Shown: piece by piece, positions 1-10,710 of the stretch
Numbering within the stretch: position 1 is the stretch's first letter
How the letters are laid out: the number at the start of each line of letters is the position of its first letter
Position numbers and translations under genes: made by a program
Notes under the pieces: model-generated
Told to the model about the DNA's origin: nothing
Seen by the model: the letters and a program-made list of their open reading frames with translations, nothing else
Database searches by the model: none
Origin: Candidatus Methylopumilus sp.
GTDB taxonomy: Bacteria; Pseudomonadota; Gammaproteobacteria; Burkholderiales; Methylophilaceae
Length of the DNA: 64,000 bases
Assembly (NCBI GenBank): GCA_009693175.1
Contig: SHXT01000006.1
Location: 1 to 64,000, forward strand
Reading direction: 5' to 3'

Positions 1-79
1 ACATCAATTTTTTAACTTTATATTTAGTAGACAAATATTCAAAAAATATTTGTAATACTGTCAATTTCGGGAGGCAATA

Positions 80-2071
80 ATGGCAACACGTCAAGATTTA
101 GCTAACGCGATTCGTGCGTTATCAATGGATGCAGTTCAAAAAGCAAATTCAGGACACCCAGGTGCGCCTATGGGTATGGCTGAAATTGCAGAGGTTTTAT
201 GGAATCATCATTTACAACATAACCCTAAAAATCCAAACTGGGCTAATCGTGACCGCTTTATTCTTTCGAATGGTCATGGATCTATGTTGATTTATTCACT
301 TCTCCATCTCACTGGCTATGATTTACCGATGGATGAAATCAAGACATTCCGTCAGCTTCATTCTAAATGTGCAGGCCACCCCGAATATAGTTATGCACCA
401 GGTGTTGAAACAACTACAGGACCTTTAGGTCAAGGTATTAGTAACGCAGTAGGTTTTGCTATGGCAGAAAAATTACTCGCAAATCAATTTAATAAACCAA
501 ATCATAAAATTGTAGATCACCACACTTACGTATTTTTAGGTGACGGTTGTATGATGGAAGGCGTTTCTCATGAAGCTTGTGCACTTGCAGGTACATGGGG
601 CCTTGGTAATCTGATTGCGTTTTGGGATGATAACGGTATTTCTATTGATGGTCATATTGAAGGTTGGTATACAGACGACACAGCGAAACGTTTTGAGTCT
701 TACGGTTGGCATGTGATTCCGAATGTCGATGGCCATGATTTTGAAGCAGTTAATAAAGCGGTTGAAGCAGCTAAGAAAGTGACAGATAAACCATCTTTAA
801 TTTGTTGTAAAACAATTATCGGTAAAGGCTCGCCAAACAAATCTGGATCGCATGATTGTCATGGATCAGCTTTAGGTGATGCTGAAGTTGCTGCAACAAG
901 AGAAGCGATTGGTTGGAAGCACGATCCTTTTGTAATTCCTGAAGATATTTATGCAGGATGGAGCGCAAAAGATAAAGGCGCTAAAGCTGAAGTGGATTGG
1001 AATGAGAAGTTTGCAGCTTACGAAAAAGAATTCCCAGATTTAGCAGCTGAATTTAAACGTCGCATGAAAGGTGATCTTCCAAAAAATTGGAAAGCATTTA
1101 CTGACGCTATGATTAAATCAGCAAACGAAAAAAGCGAAGTGTTGGCTACACGCAAAGCTTCACAAAATGCGATTGCAGCACTAGCATCCATCTTACCTGA
1201 GTTCGTGGGTGGTTCAGCGGACTTAACAGGATCTAACTTAACAAGCTGCTCTAGCTTCCAACACGTGAGTGGAAAAACACCAGGTAATTATATTTCTTAT
1301 GGTGTGCGCGAATTTGGTATGGCAGCTATTATGAATGGTATGGCTCTCCATGGAGGTGTGCTTCCTTTCGGTGGAACTTTCCATATGTTCACTGATTACA
1401 TGAGAAACGGTATGAGAATGGCAGCGCTCATGAAACAAAGGGTGATTTACGTACTAACACATGATTCGATTGGTCAAGGTGAAGATGGTCCAACTCATCA
1501 ACCGATAGAAACAACTTCGGGCCTTCGCTATATTCCTAGAATGGATGTATGGAGACCAGCAGATTCAACTGAAACTGCTGTGGCTTGGGTATGTGCAGTT
1601 GAAAGCGCCCACAATCCAACAAGCTTAGTATTAAGCCGACAAAATACTTCATTTACAAAAAGAACCGATGCGCAAATTGATTTAATTCGCAAAGGTGGAT
1701 ATGTGTTAATAGAAGCAGAAGGTGGCAAGGCAGATGTGATTTTGATTGCAACTGGATCCGAAATTGATCTTGCATTGAAATCACAAGTAGCGTTAAAAGA
1801 ACAAAATATTAAAGCACGTATAGTGTCTATGCCATCAACTAATGTATTTGACCGACAAGATCAAGCATATAAAGATAGCGTATTAACTAAGGGCGTAAAA
1901 CGCGTATCAATTGAAGCTGGCGTCACTGATTTCTGGAGAAAGTACATTGGTTTAGATGGCGCTGCTGTAGGGATTGATACATTTGGTGAATCGGCACCAG
2001 GTGGTGCATTATTTAAACATTTTGGGTTTACAGTAGAAAATGTTGTCTCAACTGTTAAATCAATTCTGTAA
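80..2071 (+). CDS. tkt: Transketolase
   Basis: 663 aa ORF; N-terminal [34 protein letters not shown] and the TPP-binding region [13 protein letters not shown] are typical transketolase; GGGAGG ribosome-binding site upstream. Confidence 0.98.
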   Translation: MATRQDLANAIRALSMDAVQKANSGHPGAPMGMAEIAEVLWNHHLQHNPKNPNWANRDRFILSNGHGSMLIYSLLHLTGYDLPMDEIKTFRQLHSKCAGHPEYSYAPGVETTTGPLGQGISNAVGFAMAEKLLANQFNKPNHKIVDHHTYVFLGDGCMMEGVSHEACALAGTWGLGNLIAFWDDNGISIDGHIEGWYTDDTAKRFESYGWHVIPNVDGHDFEAVNKAVEAAKKVTDKPSLICCKTIIGKGSPNKSGSHDCHGSALGDAEVAATREAIGWKHDPFVIPEDIYAGWSAKDKGAKAEVDWNEKFAAYEKEFPDLAAEFKRRMKGDLPKNWKAFTDAMIKSANEKSEVLATRKASQNAIAALASILPEFVGGSADLTGSNLTSCSSFQHVSGKTPGNYISYGVREFGMAAIMNGMALHGGVLPFGGTFHMFTDYMRNGMRMAALMKQRVIYVLTHDSIGQGEDGPTHQPIETTSGLRYIPRMDVWRPADSTETAVAWVCAVESAHNPTSLVLSRQNTSFTKRTDAQIDLIRKGGYVLIEAEGGKADVILIATGSEIDLALKSQVALKEQNIKARIVSMPSTNVFDRQDQAYKDSVLTKGVKRVSIEAGVTDFWRKYIGLDGAAVGIDTFGESAPGGALFKHFGFTVENVVSTVKSIL

Positions 2072-2089
2072 TCATTATTGAGTAAGTCA

Positions 2090-2126
2090 AATAAGGCATC
2101 TCAAGTTTGAGATGCCTTATTTTTTA
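2090..2126 (+). terminator. Rho-independent terminator downstream of tkt
   Basis: AATAAGGCATCTCAAGTTTGAGATGCCTTATTTTTT: long perfect stem followed by a T-run. Confidence 0.9.
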
Positions 2127-2140
2127 TTAAGGAAATGTCT

Positions 2141-3160
2141 ATGGCAATTAAGATAGCAATCACAGGATTTGGAAGAATTGGCCGTTTAATATTAAGGGCG
2201 ATTTATGAAACAAATCGTCATGATATTAAAGTTGTTGCGATTAATTCGAGTCGTGGCGATTCAGTCTCTAATGCTCATTTACTTAAATATGATAGTGCGC
2301 ACGGAAAATTTAATGCAGATATTAAAACTAACGATCATGAAATTATCGTGAATGGTGACGTTATTAAATTTTATAGCACAAGAAATCCAGAAGAATTACC
2401 TTGGGGCAATTTAAATGTGGATGTGGTAATGGAATCTACAGGCACCTTTACAAGTAAAGAGCAGTCAATGATACACGTTAAACAAGGTGCAAAAAAAGTC
2501 ATTATTTCAGCGCCCGGCGGTAAGGATGTTGATGCAACTATAGTTTATGGTGTTAACCATCAAATTTTAAAATCTTCAGATAAAATAATTTCAAATGCTT
2601 CCTGCACAACAAATGCACTGGCTCCTATTGTTAAACCCTTGCATGATAAATTAGGTATTGTAAGTGGCCTAATGACAACTATTCATTCATATACAAATGA
2701 TCAATATTTGAGTGATCATTATCATAAAGACTCAAGAAGAGCGCGATCAGCAACTGCTTCTATGATACCTACTAAAACTGGAGCAGCAGAAGCTATTGGT
2801 TTAGTAATACCTGATCTTAAGGGTAAGCTTGATGGAATTGCTATTAGAGTTCCAACGCTTAATGTTTCATTAATTGATCTTACATTTATACCAGAGAAAG
2901 CAACCTCAAAAGAAGAAGTGAATCGTATTATTAAAGAAGCTGCGAGCTCAGGAAATTTAAAAGACATATTAATTTACAATGAAGAGTCTTTAGTCTCTAT
3001 TGATTTTAATCATACCGAAGCATCTTCATTTTTTGATGCCAATTTAACCAAAGTAAGTGAAGATGGATTACTAGTTAAAGTATTTGGCTGGTATGACAAT
3101 GAGTGGGGATTTAGCTGTCGCATGATTGACACAGCCTTGGCGCTTATGTCAGCCAAATAA
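2141..3160 (+). CDS. gap: Type I glyceraldehyde-3-phosphate dehydrogenase (ORF opens at 2135; start at 2141 preferred from RBS spacing)
   Basis: GFGRIGRL Rossmann motif, [13 protein letters not shown] catalytic Cys motif, [13 protein letters not shown]-terminus; AAGGA RBS spaced correctly for the second ATG. Confidence 0.95.
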   Translation: MAIKIAITGFGRIGRLILRAIYETNRHDIKVVAINSSRGDSVSNAHLLKYDSAHGKFNADIKTNDHEIIVNGDVIKFYSTRNPEELPWGNLNVDVVMESTGTFTSKEQSMIHVKQGAKKVIISAPGGKDVDATIVYGVNHQILKSSDKIISNASCTTNALAPIVKPLHDKLGIVSGLMTTIHSYTNDQYLSDHYHKDSRRARSATASMIPTKTGAAEAIGLVIPDLKGKLDGIAIRVPTLNVSLIDLTFIPEKATSKEEVNRIIKEAASSGNLKDILIYNEESLVSIDFNHTEASSFFDANLTKVSEDGLLVKVFGWYDNEWGFSCRMIDTALALMSAK

Positions 3161-3170
3161 TATTTGATTA

Positions 3171-4346
3171 ATGAATATTAAAAGATTAGTCGATTTAAAT
3201 CTTAAAGATAGAAGAGTTTTTATTCGCTCTGACTTGAATGTACCCATTCAAGATGGAAAAATTACATCCCCTAAAAGAATTTTAGCTTCTATACCTACGA
3301 TTAAATTTGCACTTCAACAAGGTGCGAGCGTGATGGTGACATCTCATCTAGGGAGACCTGAGGAAGGAAAGTTTAGTAGTGAAGATTCCTTAAAGCCTGT
3401 TGTTGAATTCTTAAAAAATTATCTTGATTATCCTGTGAAATTTATCTCTAACTGGGTAAATAAACCTTTTAATGTGACGCCAGGTCAATTAACAGTTTTA
3501 GAAAATTGTAGATTTAATATTGGTGAAAAACATAATGATGAAGTATTAGCAAAAAAATATGCTTCACTCACAGATATTTTTGTGATGGACGCTTTCGGAA
3601 CGGCACATCGTAAAGAAGCCTCTACTTATGGTATTGCTCAATATGCCGACATTGCATGTGCAGGTATTTTATTTGTAGCTGAATTAGAAGCGCTTGAAAA
3701 AGCACTATTCGAACCTTCAAGGCCTATGATTGCTATTGTAGGTGGCAGTAAAGTTTCTAGTAAATTAATTATTTTAGATACATTATCTGAGAAGGTAGAT
3801 CAGCTTATTGTAGGTGGAGGTATTGCGAATACATTTATCAAGGCTATGGGTTTCGATATAGGTAGTTCCATGTATGAAGAAGATCTAGTGCCTGCAGCTA
3901 AAAAAATTATTGATAAGTTAGTAAAACGTAGCGCTTCATTACCTGTCATTTCAGATGTTGTGTGTGGTAAAAAATTAGATGCAAATGAAAGTGCTATTAA
4001 AAAAAATATTAAAGATATTAACAAAGATGACATGATTTTTGATCTAGGCGAAGATTCAGTTAATGAGATTGTTAAATGTATTCAAAAAGCTAAAACAATT
4101 ATTTGGAATGGGCCTATTGGTGTATTTGAATTTGCTCAGTTTTCAAAAGGCACTGAGACAATGACGCATGCGATTGCGAGTTCAGATGCATTTTCATTGG
4201 CAGGCGGAGGTGATACTGTTGCTGCAATAGAAAAATTTAATGTCGCAAATGATATCTCATATATCTCAACTGCAGGAGGTGCTTTTTTAGAGTTTGCTGA
4301 AGGTAAAAAACTCCCTGCAATTGAAATTCTAGAAAAAAGATTTTAA
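3171..4346 (+). CDS. pgk: Phosphoglycerate kinase
   Basis: RRVFIRSDLNVPIQDGKI, VTSHLGRPEEG and C-terminal GGGDTVAAIEKF motifs. Confidence 0.97.
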   Translation: MNIKRLVDLNLKDRRVFIRSDLNVPIQDGKITSPKRILASIPTIKFALQQGASVMVTSHLGRPEEGKFSSEDSLKPVVEFLKNYLDYPVKFISNWVNKPFNVTPGQLTVLENCRFNIGEKHNDEVLAKKYASLTDIFVMDAFGTAHRKEASTYGIAQYADIACAGILFVAELEALEKALFEPSRPMIAIVGGSKVSSKLIILDTLSEKVDQLIVGGGIANTFIKAMGFDIGSSMYEEDLVPAAKKIIDKLVKRSASLPVISDVVCGKKLDANESAIKKNIKDINKDDMIFDLGEDSVNEIVKCIQKAKTIIWNGPIGVFEFAQFSKGTETMTHAIASSDAFSLAGGGDTVAAIEKFNVANDISYISTAGGAFLEFAEGKKLPAIEILEKRF

Positions 4347-5246
4347 ATGGCTGAAGGTCAATTGACTGCAACATCAATCACAAGTCTTCCCTTGCTTCAC
4401 AAAGGTAAAGTCAGAGATATTTACGAAGTTGATAAGAAACATCTATTGATTGTGACGACAGATCGATTGTCTGCATTTGATGTGGTAATGAATGAACCTA
4501 TTTCTTTTAAAGGGTTTGTGCTTACTCAAATGGCAGATTTTTGGTTTAACAAACTTTCATTTATAGTACCTAATCATTTATCAGGTATAGCGCCTGAAAG
4601 TGTTGTAGCAGAAAATGAAGTGGCTCAAGTTAAACATCGTTCGATTGTGGTGCGTAAATTAAAGGCGCTTCCTATTGAGGCTATTGTGAGGGGTTATTTA
4701 TCAGGAAGCGGTTGGAAAGATTATCAAAATACACAAACTGTATGTGGCATAAAAATTCCATCCGGATTAAAGGAATCTTCAAGATTAGTTGAGCCTATAT
4801 TTACGCCCTCGAGCAAAGAAGAGGTTGGCCAACATGATCAAAATATTTCGTATGAAGAATGTGAAATGCGTGTAGGCAAAGATATTACATCTCGCATCAA
4901 AGAAATTAGTATTAAGTTATATCAAGAAGCAGCTTCTTTTGCGCTTACGAAAGGCATTATTATTGCGGACACTAAGTTCGAATTTGGTTTAGATGAGCAA
5001 AATAATTTAGTGCTTATTGATGAAATATTAACGCCAGATTCTTCACGTTTTTGGCCATTAGATCAGTATCAAGAAGGCACTTCCCAACCAAGTTTTGATA
5101 AACAATTTATAAGAGATTGGTTAGAGTCAACTGGATGGAACAAATCGCCCCCGCCTCCAAAACTCCCAGAAGACGTTATCCAAAAAACAAGCATAAGATA
5201 TATTGAAGCGTTTGAAAGAATTACTGACCTTTCTCTTAAAGATTAA
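4347..5246 (+). CDS. purC: Phosphoribosylaminoimidazole-succinocarboxamide synthase
   Basis: HKGKVRDIYEVDKKHLLIVTTDRLSAFDVVM and DEILTPDSSRFWP are SAICAR synthetase signatures. Confidence 0.97.
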   Translation: MAEGQLTATSITSLPLLHKGKVRDIYEVDKKHLLIVTTDRLSAFDVVMNEPISFKGFVLTQMADFWFNKLSFIVPNHLSGIAPESVVAENEVAQVKHRSIVVRKLKALPIEAIVRGYLSGSGWKDYQNTQTVCGIKIPSGLKESSRLVEPIFTPSSKEEVGQHDQNISYEECEMRVGKDITSRIKEISIKLYQEAASFALTKGIIIADTKFEFGLDEQNNLVLIDEILTPDSSRFWPLDQYQEGTSQPSFDKQFIRDWLESTGWNKSPPPPKLPEDVIQKTSIRYIEAFERITDLSLKD

Positions 5247-5257
5247 ACTAAATAGCA

Positions 5258-6355
5258 ATGAGTTTAAAAAATACACTTAAAGCTTTTTTCTTAAAAATAA
5301 TTGCTCGTAAAAAAAATACCCCATTTGACAATAAAAAATTAAAAAAAATTCTAATTTTTAGGTACGACCGAATAGGGGATATGATTGTGACAACCCCATT
5401 AATTAGCGCCTTAAAAAAAAGCTTTCCAAAGTCTAGAGTTATTATTTTAGCAAGTGAAGTAAATGCAGGAGTCTTAACTAAGAACCGGTATGTTGATAAA
5501 ATTCAAAAATATCCAAAAAATATTTTTTTAGCAATTTTATGCCTAACAAATCTAAGGAAAGAAAAAATAGATCTTCTGATCGATTTAAATCATAGTATTG
5601 TTTGGCGAGCTCTTCTTGAGATAAGGTTAATTAATCCGGTGTGGGCCATTTCTCCTCAAAAAGGCTCGAGATATGGAGTTAATGGGTCATCTTTAGGCTT
5701 ATATGATAAACAAGGTGATGCTGATGTTAATCAGCCGCTTTCTTTGGTTTATTTAAATCTTATAAATTTATTAAAGCCTAAATTACGTGATTTTAATAAT
5801 AACTATTATGTTCCATTAGATAAAAAACATTTAAAAAGAACATCAAGAATTCTAAATAGAAAAAATAAACCTTATATTTGTTTAAACTTTTTTGGAAGTA
5901 AAGAAGAGAGAAATTTAGATTTTAATAGTATAAATTTAATAGTAAAAACTATAAAAAATGAATGTTCTTCATGTACTATATTTTTAATTACATCCCCAAG
6001 TAACTATTTAGATAATATCAAAATTAAAAATTCCTTATTAAATCACAATCTTGTTGAGGTTTTGCCACCAGCAGCTTCTATTTTATATGTTGCATCATTA
6101 ATTAAGAGTATGGATTTATTAATTACACCTGATACATCGCTTGTACATTTTGCTTGTGCTTACAAGATACGTTTAATAGCTATTTATCCTCAAAATGAAT
6201 TTAATTATATGCATTGGCAGCCTATTGGATACAATAAATCTTTAGTTTTATTTTCTAAACATCCAAAAAGTCTCGAAGGATATTCCGAGAGAGATTTGTT
6301 AAAAAATATTATCTACATGCTTAAAAATTTAAATAAAAAAAGCGCCTATAAATAG
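5258..6355 (+). CDS. Glycosyltransferase family 9 (heptosyltransferase-like) protein
   Basis: KKILIFRYDRIGDMIVTTPLISALKKSFP N-terminus and LLITPDTSLVHFACAYKI C-terminal motif typical of GT9. Confidence 0.85.
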   Translation: MSLKNTLKAFFLKIIARKKNTPFDNKKLKKILIFRYDRIGDMIVTTPLISALKKSFPKSRVIILASEVNAGVLTKNRYVDKIQKYPKNIFLAILCLTNLRKEKIDLLIDLNHSIVWRALLEIRLINPVWAISPQKGSRYGVNGSSLGLYDKQGDADVNQPLSLVYLNLINLLKPKLRDFNNNYYVPLDKKHLKRTSRILNRKNKPYICLNFFGSKEERNLDFNSINLIVKTIKNECSSCTIFLITSPSNYLDNIKIKNSLLNHNLVEVLPPAASILYVASLIKSMDLLITPDTSLVHFACAYKIRLIAIYPQNEFNYMHWQPIGYNKSLVLFSKHPKSLEGYSERDLLKNIIYMLKNLNKKSAYK

Positions 6356-6366
6356 GCGCTTTTTTA
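6335..6366. terminator. Bidirectional intrinsic terminator between convergent GT9 and hppA genes
   Basis: AAAAAAGCGCCTATAAATAGGCGCTTTTTT; symmetrical hairpin with A-run and T-run; it contains the GT9 stop codon. Confidence 0.85.
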
Positions 6367-6378
6367 AAGCTTTAAAAA

Positions 6379-8403
6379 TTATAGAAGCGGCACAATAAGA
6401 AGGGCCACAATATTAATAATTTTAATGAGCGGATTAATAGCAGGTCCTGCTGTATCTTTATAAGGGTCGCCTACAGTATCTCCTGTGACAGCTGCTTTAT
6501 GAGCTTCTGAACCTTTACCGCCATGATTACCATCTTCAATATATTTTTTTGCATTATCCCAAGCACCACCACCTGTGCACATCGAGATAGCTACAAATAA
6601 ACCTGTCACAATAGTTCCCATGAGAAGACCGCCTAATGCTTTAGGACCTAAAGTTAAACCTACAACAATAGGCACCGCAACTGGAAGCAATGAAGGCACA
6701 ATCATTTCCTTAATAGCTGCTGATGTTAACATGTCAACAGCTCGTGCATAATCAGGTTTACCTTTGCCAGTCATAATACCTTTGATGGTTTTGAATTGAC
6801 GTCTCACTTCTTCAACCACTGCGCCTGCAGCTCTGCCTACAGCTTCCATAGCCATCGCAGCAAAAAGATATGGAATAAGGCCGCCGATAATTAGCCCAAT
6901 AATTACTAATGGATCACTTAAATCAAATGTGGTTGCAATACCTACAGATTCCAATTTATGTGTGTAGTCTGCAAAAAGTACAAGCGCTGCAAGACCGGCA
7001 GATCCAATTGCATAACCTTTAGTAACTGCTTTAGTTGTATTGCCGACTGCGTCTAGAGGGTCTGTTACATCACGGACACTCTTAGGTAATCCCGCCATCT
7101 CCGCAATACCACCTGCATTATCAGTAATCGGGCCATAAGCATCTAATGCTACAATAATACCAGCCATACTTAACATTGATGTGGCCGCAACAGCTACACC
7201 ATAAAGACCTGCAAGCTTATGAGATACAAAGATTGCAATACATACAGATATTACGGGTAAGGCTGTTGATTTCATTGAGATACCAATACCGGCAATGATA
7301 TTTGTTGCATGCCCTGTTTGAGAGGCACGAGCCACATGCCTTACTGGCTCATAATCAGTGCCTGTGTAATATTCTGTAATCCATACCAATGCTGCTGTTA
7401 ATACTAGCCCAACGATACATGCTTGAAATAAATCCATAGAAGAATAATTTACATTTTGAATTGAAACGCCCTCAGGAAATACAAAGTTTGTCACATAGTA
7501 GAAAGCTACCAGTGACAGTCCTCCAGCTACAATGAGTCCTTTATATAAAGCAGGCATTACATTTTTCATTTTAGGAGTGGCTCTTACAAAAAAACACCCC
7601 ACAATTGACGTCACAATAGAAACTGCACCTAATAGAAGTGGGTAAATAATACCGCTCGCACCATTGTCCGTGATCATAAGTCCACCAAGCACCATAGTTG
7701 CAATAAGTGTCACTGCATAAGTTTCGAATAAATCTGCTGCCATACCTGCACAGTCACCCACATTATCACCAACGTTATCTGCAATGACAGCTGGATTTCT
7801 TGGATCGTCTTCTGGAATACCTGCTTCGACTTTACCAACCAAATCTGCACCTACGTCGGCACCTTTGGTAAAAATACCACCACCTAAACGTGCAAAAATT
7901 GAAATAAGTGAAGAACCAAATGCAAGCCCAATAAGAGGATCTAAATTAGTTGCTTCAGTACCGCCCAGATACATGTAAAAACCAGTGACACCAAGAAGTC
8001 CAAGCCCTACAACTAATAGACCTGTAATAGCACCTCCCTTAAAAGCGACATCAAGCGCAGGGACTATCCCTTTTGTGGCGGCCTGTGCTGTTCTTACGTT
8101 GGCTCTGACAGAAACATTCATGCCGATAAATCCACATGCGCCTGAGAGAAGTGCGCCAATTACAAAGCCTAATGCAGTTTCTTTTGATATAAAGATACCA
8201 ATTAGAATTGTTAAAATGATGCCTACGATTGATATGGCTTTATATTGTCTTGCAAGATAGGCTTTCGCTCCTTGCTGAATTGCATGAGCAATATCTTGCA
8301 TTTTTGCATTACCTGCAGGTAGTTTAAATATCCAGGCACTCATCACTGCGCCATAAAGAATTGCTAATAGCGCTGCGATAATAATAAGGTTAAGTTCTGA
8401 CAT
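6379..8403 (-). CDS. hppA: Membrane-bound ion-translocating pyrophosphatase (predicted H+-PPase)
   Basis: 674 aa polytopic protein; [54 protein letters not shown] is the hallmark PPase motif; [23 protein letters not shown]-terminus. Confidence 0.97.
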   Translation of the reverse strand: MSELNLIIIAALLAILYGAVMSAWIFKLPAGNAKMQDIAHAIQQGAKAYLARQYKAISIVGIILTILIGIFISKETALGFVIGALLSGACGFIGMNVSVRANVRTAQAATKGIVPALDVAFKGGAITGLLVVGLGLLGVTGFYMYLGGTEATNLDPLIGLAFGSSLISIFARLGGGIFTKGADVGADLVGKVEAGIPEDDPRNPAVIADNVGDNVGDCAGMAADLFETYAVTLIATMVLGGLMITDNGASGIIYPLLLGAVSIVTSIVGCFFVRATPKMKNVMPALYKGLIVAGGLSLVAFYYVTNFVFPEGVSIQNVNYSSMDLFQACIVGLVLTAALVWITEYYTGTDYEPVRHVARASQTGHATNIIAGIGISMKSTALPVISVCIAIFVSHKLAGLYGVAVAATSMLSMAGIIVALDAYGPITDNAGGIAEMAGLPKSVRDVTDPLDAVGNTTKAVTKGYAIGSAGLAALVLFADYTHKLESVGIATTFDLSDPLVIIGLIIGGLIPYLFAAMAMEAVGRAAGAVVEEVRRQFKTIKGIMTGKGKPDYARAVDMLTSAAIKEMIVPSLLPVAVPIVVGLTLGPKALGGLLMGTIVTGLFVAISMCTGGGAWDNAKKYIEDGNHGGKGSEAHKAAVTGDTVGDPYKDTAGPAINPLIKIINIVALLIVPLL

Positions 8404-8507
8404 ACATTCTCCTAAATTTTGGAAATCTTAAAAATAAAAAAACTTATGCAATAAACTATCACATTAAATAACTTTGTCACCATAAAACCACATATTTTAA
8501 TTGTAGA

Positions 8508-9314
8508 TTATCTTGTAAAAAGCATTGACAAGCCGATGAAAAATAATAGACAAGCAAATATTTTTTTTAATAATAAAACAGGAATTTGATGAATCCATTT
8601 TGTTGCCAATCTTACAAAAATGAGACTTGATGATGTGATAAGTAAAAGGCCAGGCAGATAAATATATCCTATACTGAGTTGTGGCAGGTTATTGATATGT
8701 GACCCATTTTTGATAAATCCAAATGAGGCACCTAAGCCTATAAATATACCTAGAGAGCTTGATAGTGCTACAGCAAGTCTTGGATTAATTTTATGGTAAA
8801 TAAAATAAGGAACGAACATCGTTCCACCTCCAATTCCGATAATGGTGGAAATAGAAGCAATGATAAATCCATAAAAGCTAGCAAAAATAAAAGTCGGCAA
8901 TCTAAGAACACTTTTTATTTTTTGCCCTTTAAAAATTTTATAAGCAGCAAGAAAGGTATAGATAATAAATGTATGTTTAATTAATACAATATTCAAATGG
9001 GGAATAATAAAAGCCATAACAGACGCCCCCAATAAAACACCGGGAATGTAATGTATCGCTATCGACCAATCCATATTATTTCTTTTTTTATGAAAGTAGC
9101 TTGACATGCCCGCTGTAAAAATAATAGATGCTAGTGAAGTGCCAATTGCCATTAACATTGCCTGATCAAAAGTGACTTCATGAAAATGAATTAAGGTAAA
9201 AGTTAGAAGAGGTACGATAATGAGACCACCACCAATTCCGAGAAGCCCAGATAAAATACCTATAAGACTTCCAGCGAGAGTAAGAATGATAATTTCAGTC
9301 AGTAGTATTTGCAT
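8508..9314 (-). CDS. TauE/SafE-family sulfite exporter-like membrane protein
   Basis: Glycine-rich GSLIGILSGLLGIGGGLIIVPLL and a second SISTIIGIGGGTMFVPY repeat, multiple TM segments. Confidence 0.88.
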   Translation of the reverse strand: MQILLTEIIILTLAGSLIGILSGLLGIGGGLIIVPLLTFTLIHFHEVTFDQAMLMAIGTSLASIIFTAGMSSYFHKKRNNMDWSIAIHYIPGVLLGASVMAFIIPHLNIVLIKHTFIIYTFLAAYKIFKGQKIKSVLRLPTFIFASFYGFIIASISTIIGIGGGTMFVPYFIYHKINPRLAVALSSSLGIFIGLGASFGFIKNGSHINNLPQLSIGYIYLPGLLLITSSSLIFVRLATKWIHQIPVLLLKKIFACLLFFIGLSMLFTR

Positions 9315-9741
9315 GATGTTTGATAAGTTTAATGAGGCGATGTCTTAAAGGTGATTCTTCAAGGGTATTTAATAAGTTTTCGAAAGCAAGTTTAGCTTGA
9401 GAAGGGATGCTTTTAGCTCTAGGAGAAGCGACTTTCGAATTCTTAATAACCAATTTTATTTTTAAGGATTTAATTGGATTGACATACGGCATTTCTTTTT
9501 GAATCGCCTCATTTAAGTCATTAATAAGCGTGGACTCAATAAATTTTAATTTGCTCGCGGCACCGCTATTTTGAACGTAAATGGTTAAAACGTTATTTTC
9601 AATGCCACCGACATGAGATATAGGAGACAATTTGCCTGGTGCTTTTAATACCCATAGCCTTTGATAGCTAGAAATAGATCGATTTTTCTCTCTAATTAAA
9701 GAAAATACTTCATTTTCTAAAAGTTTATTCAAAGGCTTCAT
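9295..9741 (-). CDS. DUF721/DciA-like protein
   Basis: 148 aa; LWVLKAPGKLSPISHVGGIENNVLTIYVQNSGAASKLKFIESTLINDLN resembles DUF721; located beside M23 peptidase and secA, a common betaproteobacterial context. Confidence 0.65.
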   Translation of the reverse strand: MKPLNKLLENEVFSLIREKNRSISSYQRLWVLKAPGKLSPISHVGGIENNVLTIYVQNSGAASKLKFIESTLINDLNEAIQKEMPYVNPIKSLKIKLVIKNSKVASPRAKSIPSQAKLAFENLLNTLEESPLRHRLIKLIKHHANTTD

Positions 9742-9783
9742 AAGTTATAATTATGTATTATTTAAGCTAAATTTTAGAGCTCA

Positions 9784-10674
9784 ATGCGAATTATCTTTGT
9801 AACAAATAGTACATCAAAGCCAAAAAGTATCCATTTAATGACTTTTATAGTTGTAATCTTTTTGTTATTTATTGCTCTCATTCAGACTATCAATTGGCTT
9901 GATACAAAATATAATGGGGGCGTTGAAGGTAAAAAATCATTAATTAATTTAAAGCTTGATCTAAATTTAGGAAGTTTTCAAAAGAATTTAGATATTTATG
10001 TAAATCAAATTGGTGAACTTCAAGCAAGATTAATTCGCATTGATAATCAAGCTCAAAGACTTCAAGATTTTGCTAAAGAAAAATTAAAGTCAAACGAAAA
10101 AATACCCAAAGCTGATTCTGCTAAATCTCCAGATTTAGGCGGCCCATTTGTCAGTGAAAAGAATTTTTCTGAATCAGAGCTTCAGGAATTTATTGATAAA
10201 TTAACGATTAATATTGAAAAGCATGAAGAGTATTACAGCAATTTAGAATCAATGTATTTAAAGCAAATTGTATTAAAAGATACTTTGCCTAATAAAACCC
10301 CAGTAAATGCTCCATTCAATTCATCTAGCTATGGTTGGAGATTAGACCCTTTTTTAGGCGTCAGGGCTTTTCATGAAGGGTTAGATTTTAGCGCGGAAGT
10401 TGGCCAGGCTATAAAAGCGACCGCTGCAGGCGTTGTGATTGCAGCCGAAGTAACGCCAGAGTATGGGAATATAGTTCGTATTTCTCATGGGTCGGGTCTT
10501 GAGACAAGATATGCACACGCATTCAAATTATTAGTTAAAGAAGGCGACCGAATTAAGAAGGATCAAATTATAGCGCTTGTAGGAAATACTGGAAGATCGA
10601 CAGGACCGCATCTCCATTATGAAATTAGGATGAACGGAGAGCCTCTTGATCCTCGAAAATATCTTAAGTATTAA
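9784..10674 (+). CDS. M23-family peptidoglycan endopeptidase (LytM domain)
   Basis: N-terminal TM segment, coiled coil, then SSSYGWRLDPFLGVRAFHEGLDFSAEVGQAIKATAAG ... GRSTGPHLHYEIRMNGEPLDPRKYL. Confidence 0.95.
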   Translation: MRIIFVTNSTSKPKSIHLMTFIVVIFLLFIALIQTINWLDTKYNGGVEGKKSLINLKLDLNLGSFQKNLDIYVNQIGELQARLIRIDNQAQRLQDFAKEKLKSNEKIPKADSAKSPDLGGPFVSEKNFSESELQEFIDKLTINIEKHEEYYSNLESMYLKQIVLKDTLPNKTPVNAPFNSSSYGWRLDPFLGVRAFHEGLDFSAEVGQAIKATAAGVVIAAEVTPEYGNIVRISHGSGLETRYAHAFKLLVKEGDRIKKDQIIALVGNTGRSTGPHLHYEIRMNGEPLDPRKYLKY

Positions 10675-10710
10675 TTTTTTCAAACTACCTCGTTTAAGAA
10701 TATTCATATT

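Noticed and set aside
1-79. Possible riboswitch or regulatory leader upstream of tkt
   Set aside because: Only 79 bp visible at the window edge; no recognisable conserved aptamer.
536-736. Numerous 60-156 aa antisense ORFs within strong genes (e.g. 536-736, 7784-7978, 7985-8260, 26269-26739, 33870-34334, 42823-43191)
   Set aside because: They lie wholly inside well-supported genes on the other strand, show no recognisable domain or ribosome-binding site, and are expected by chance.
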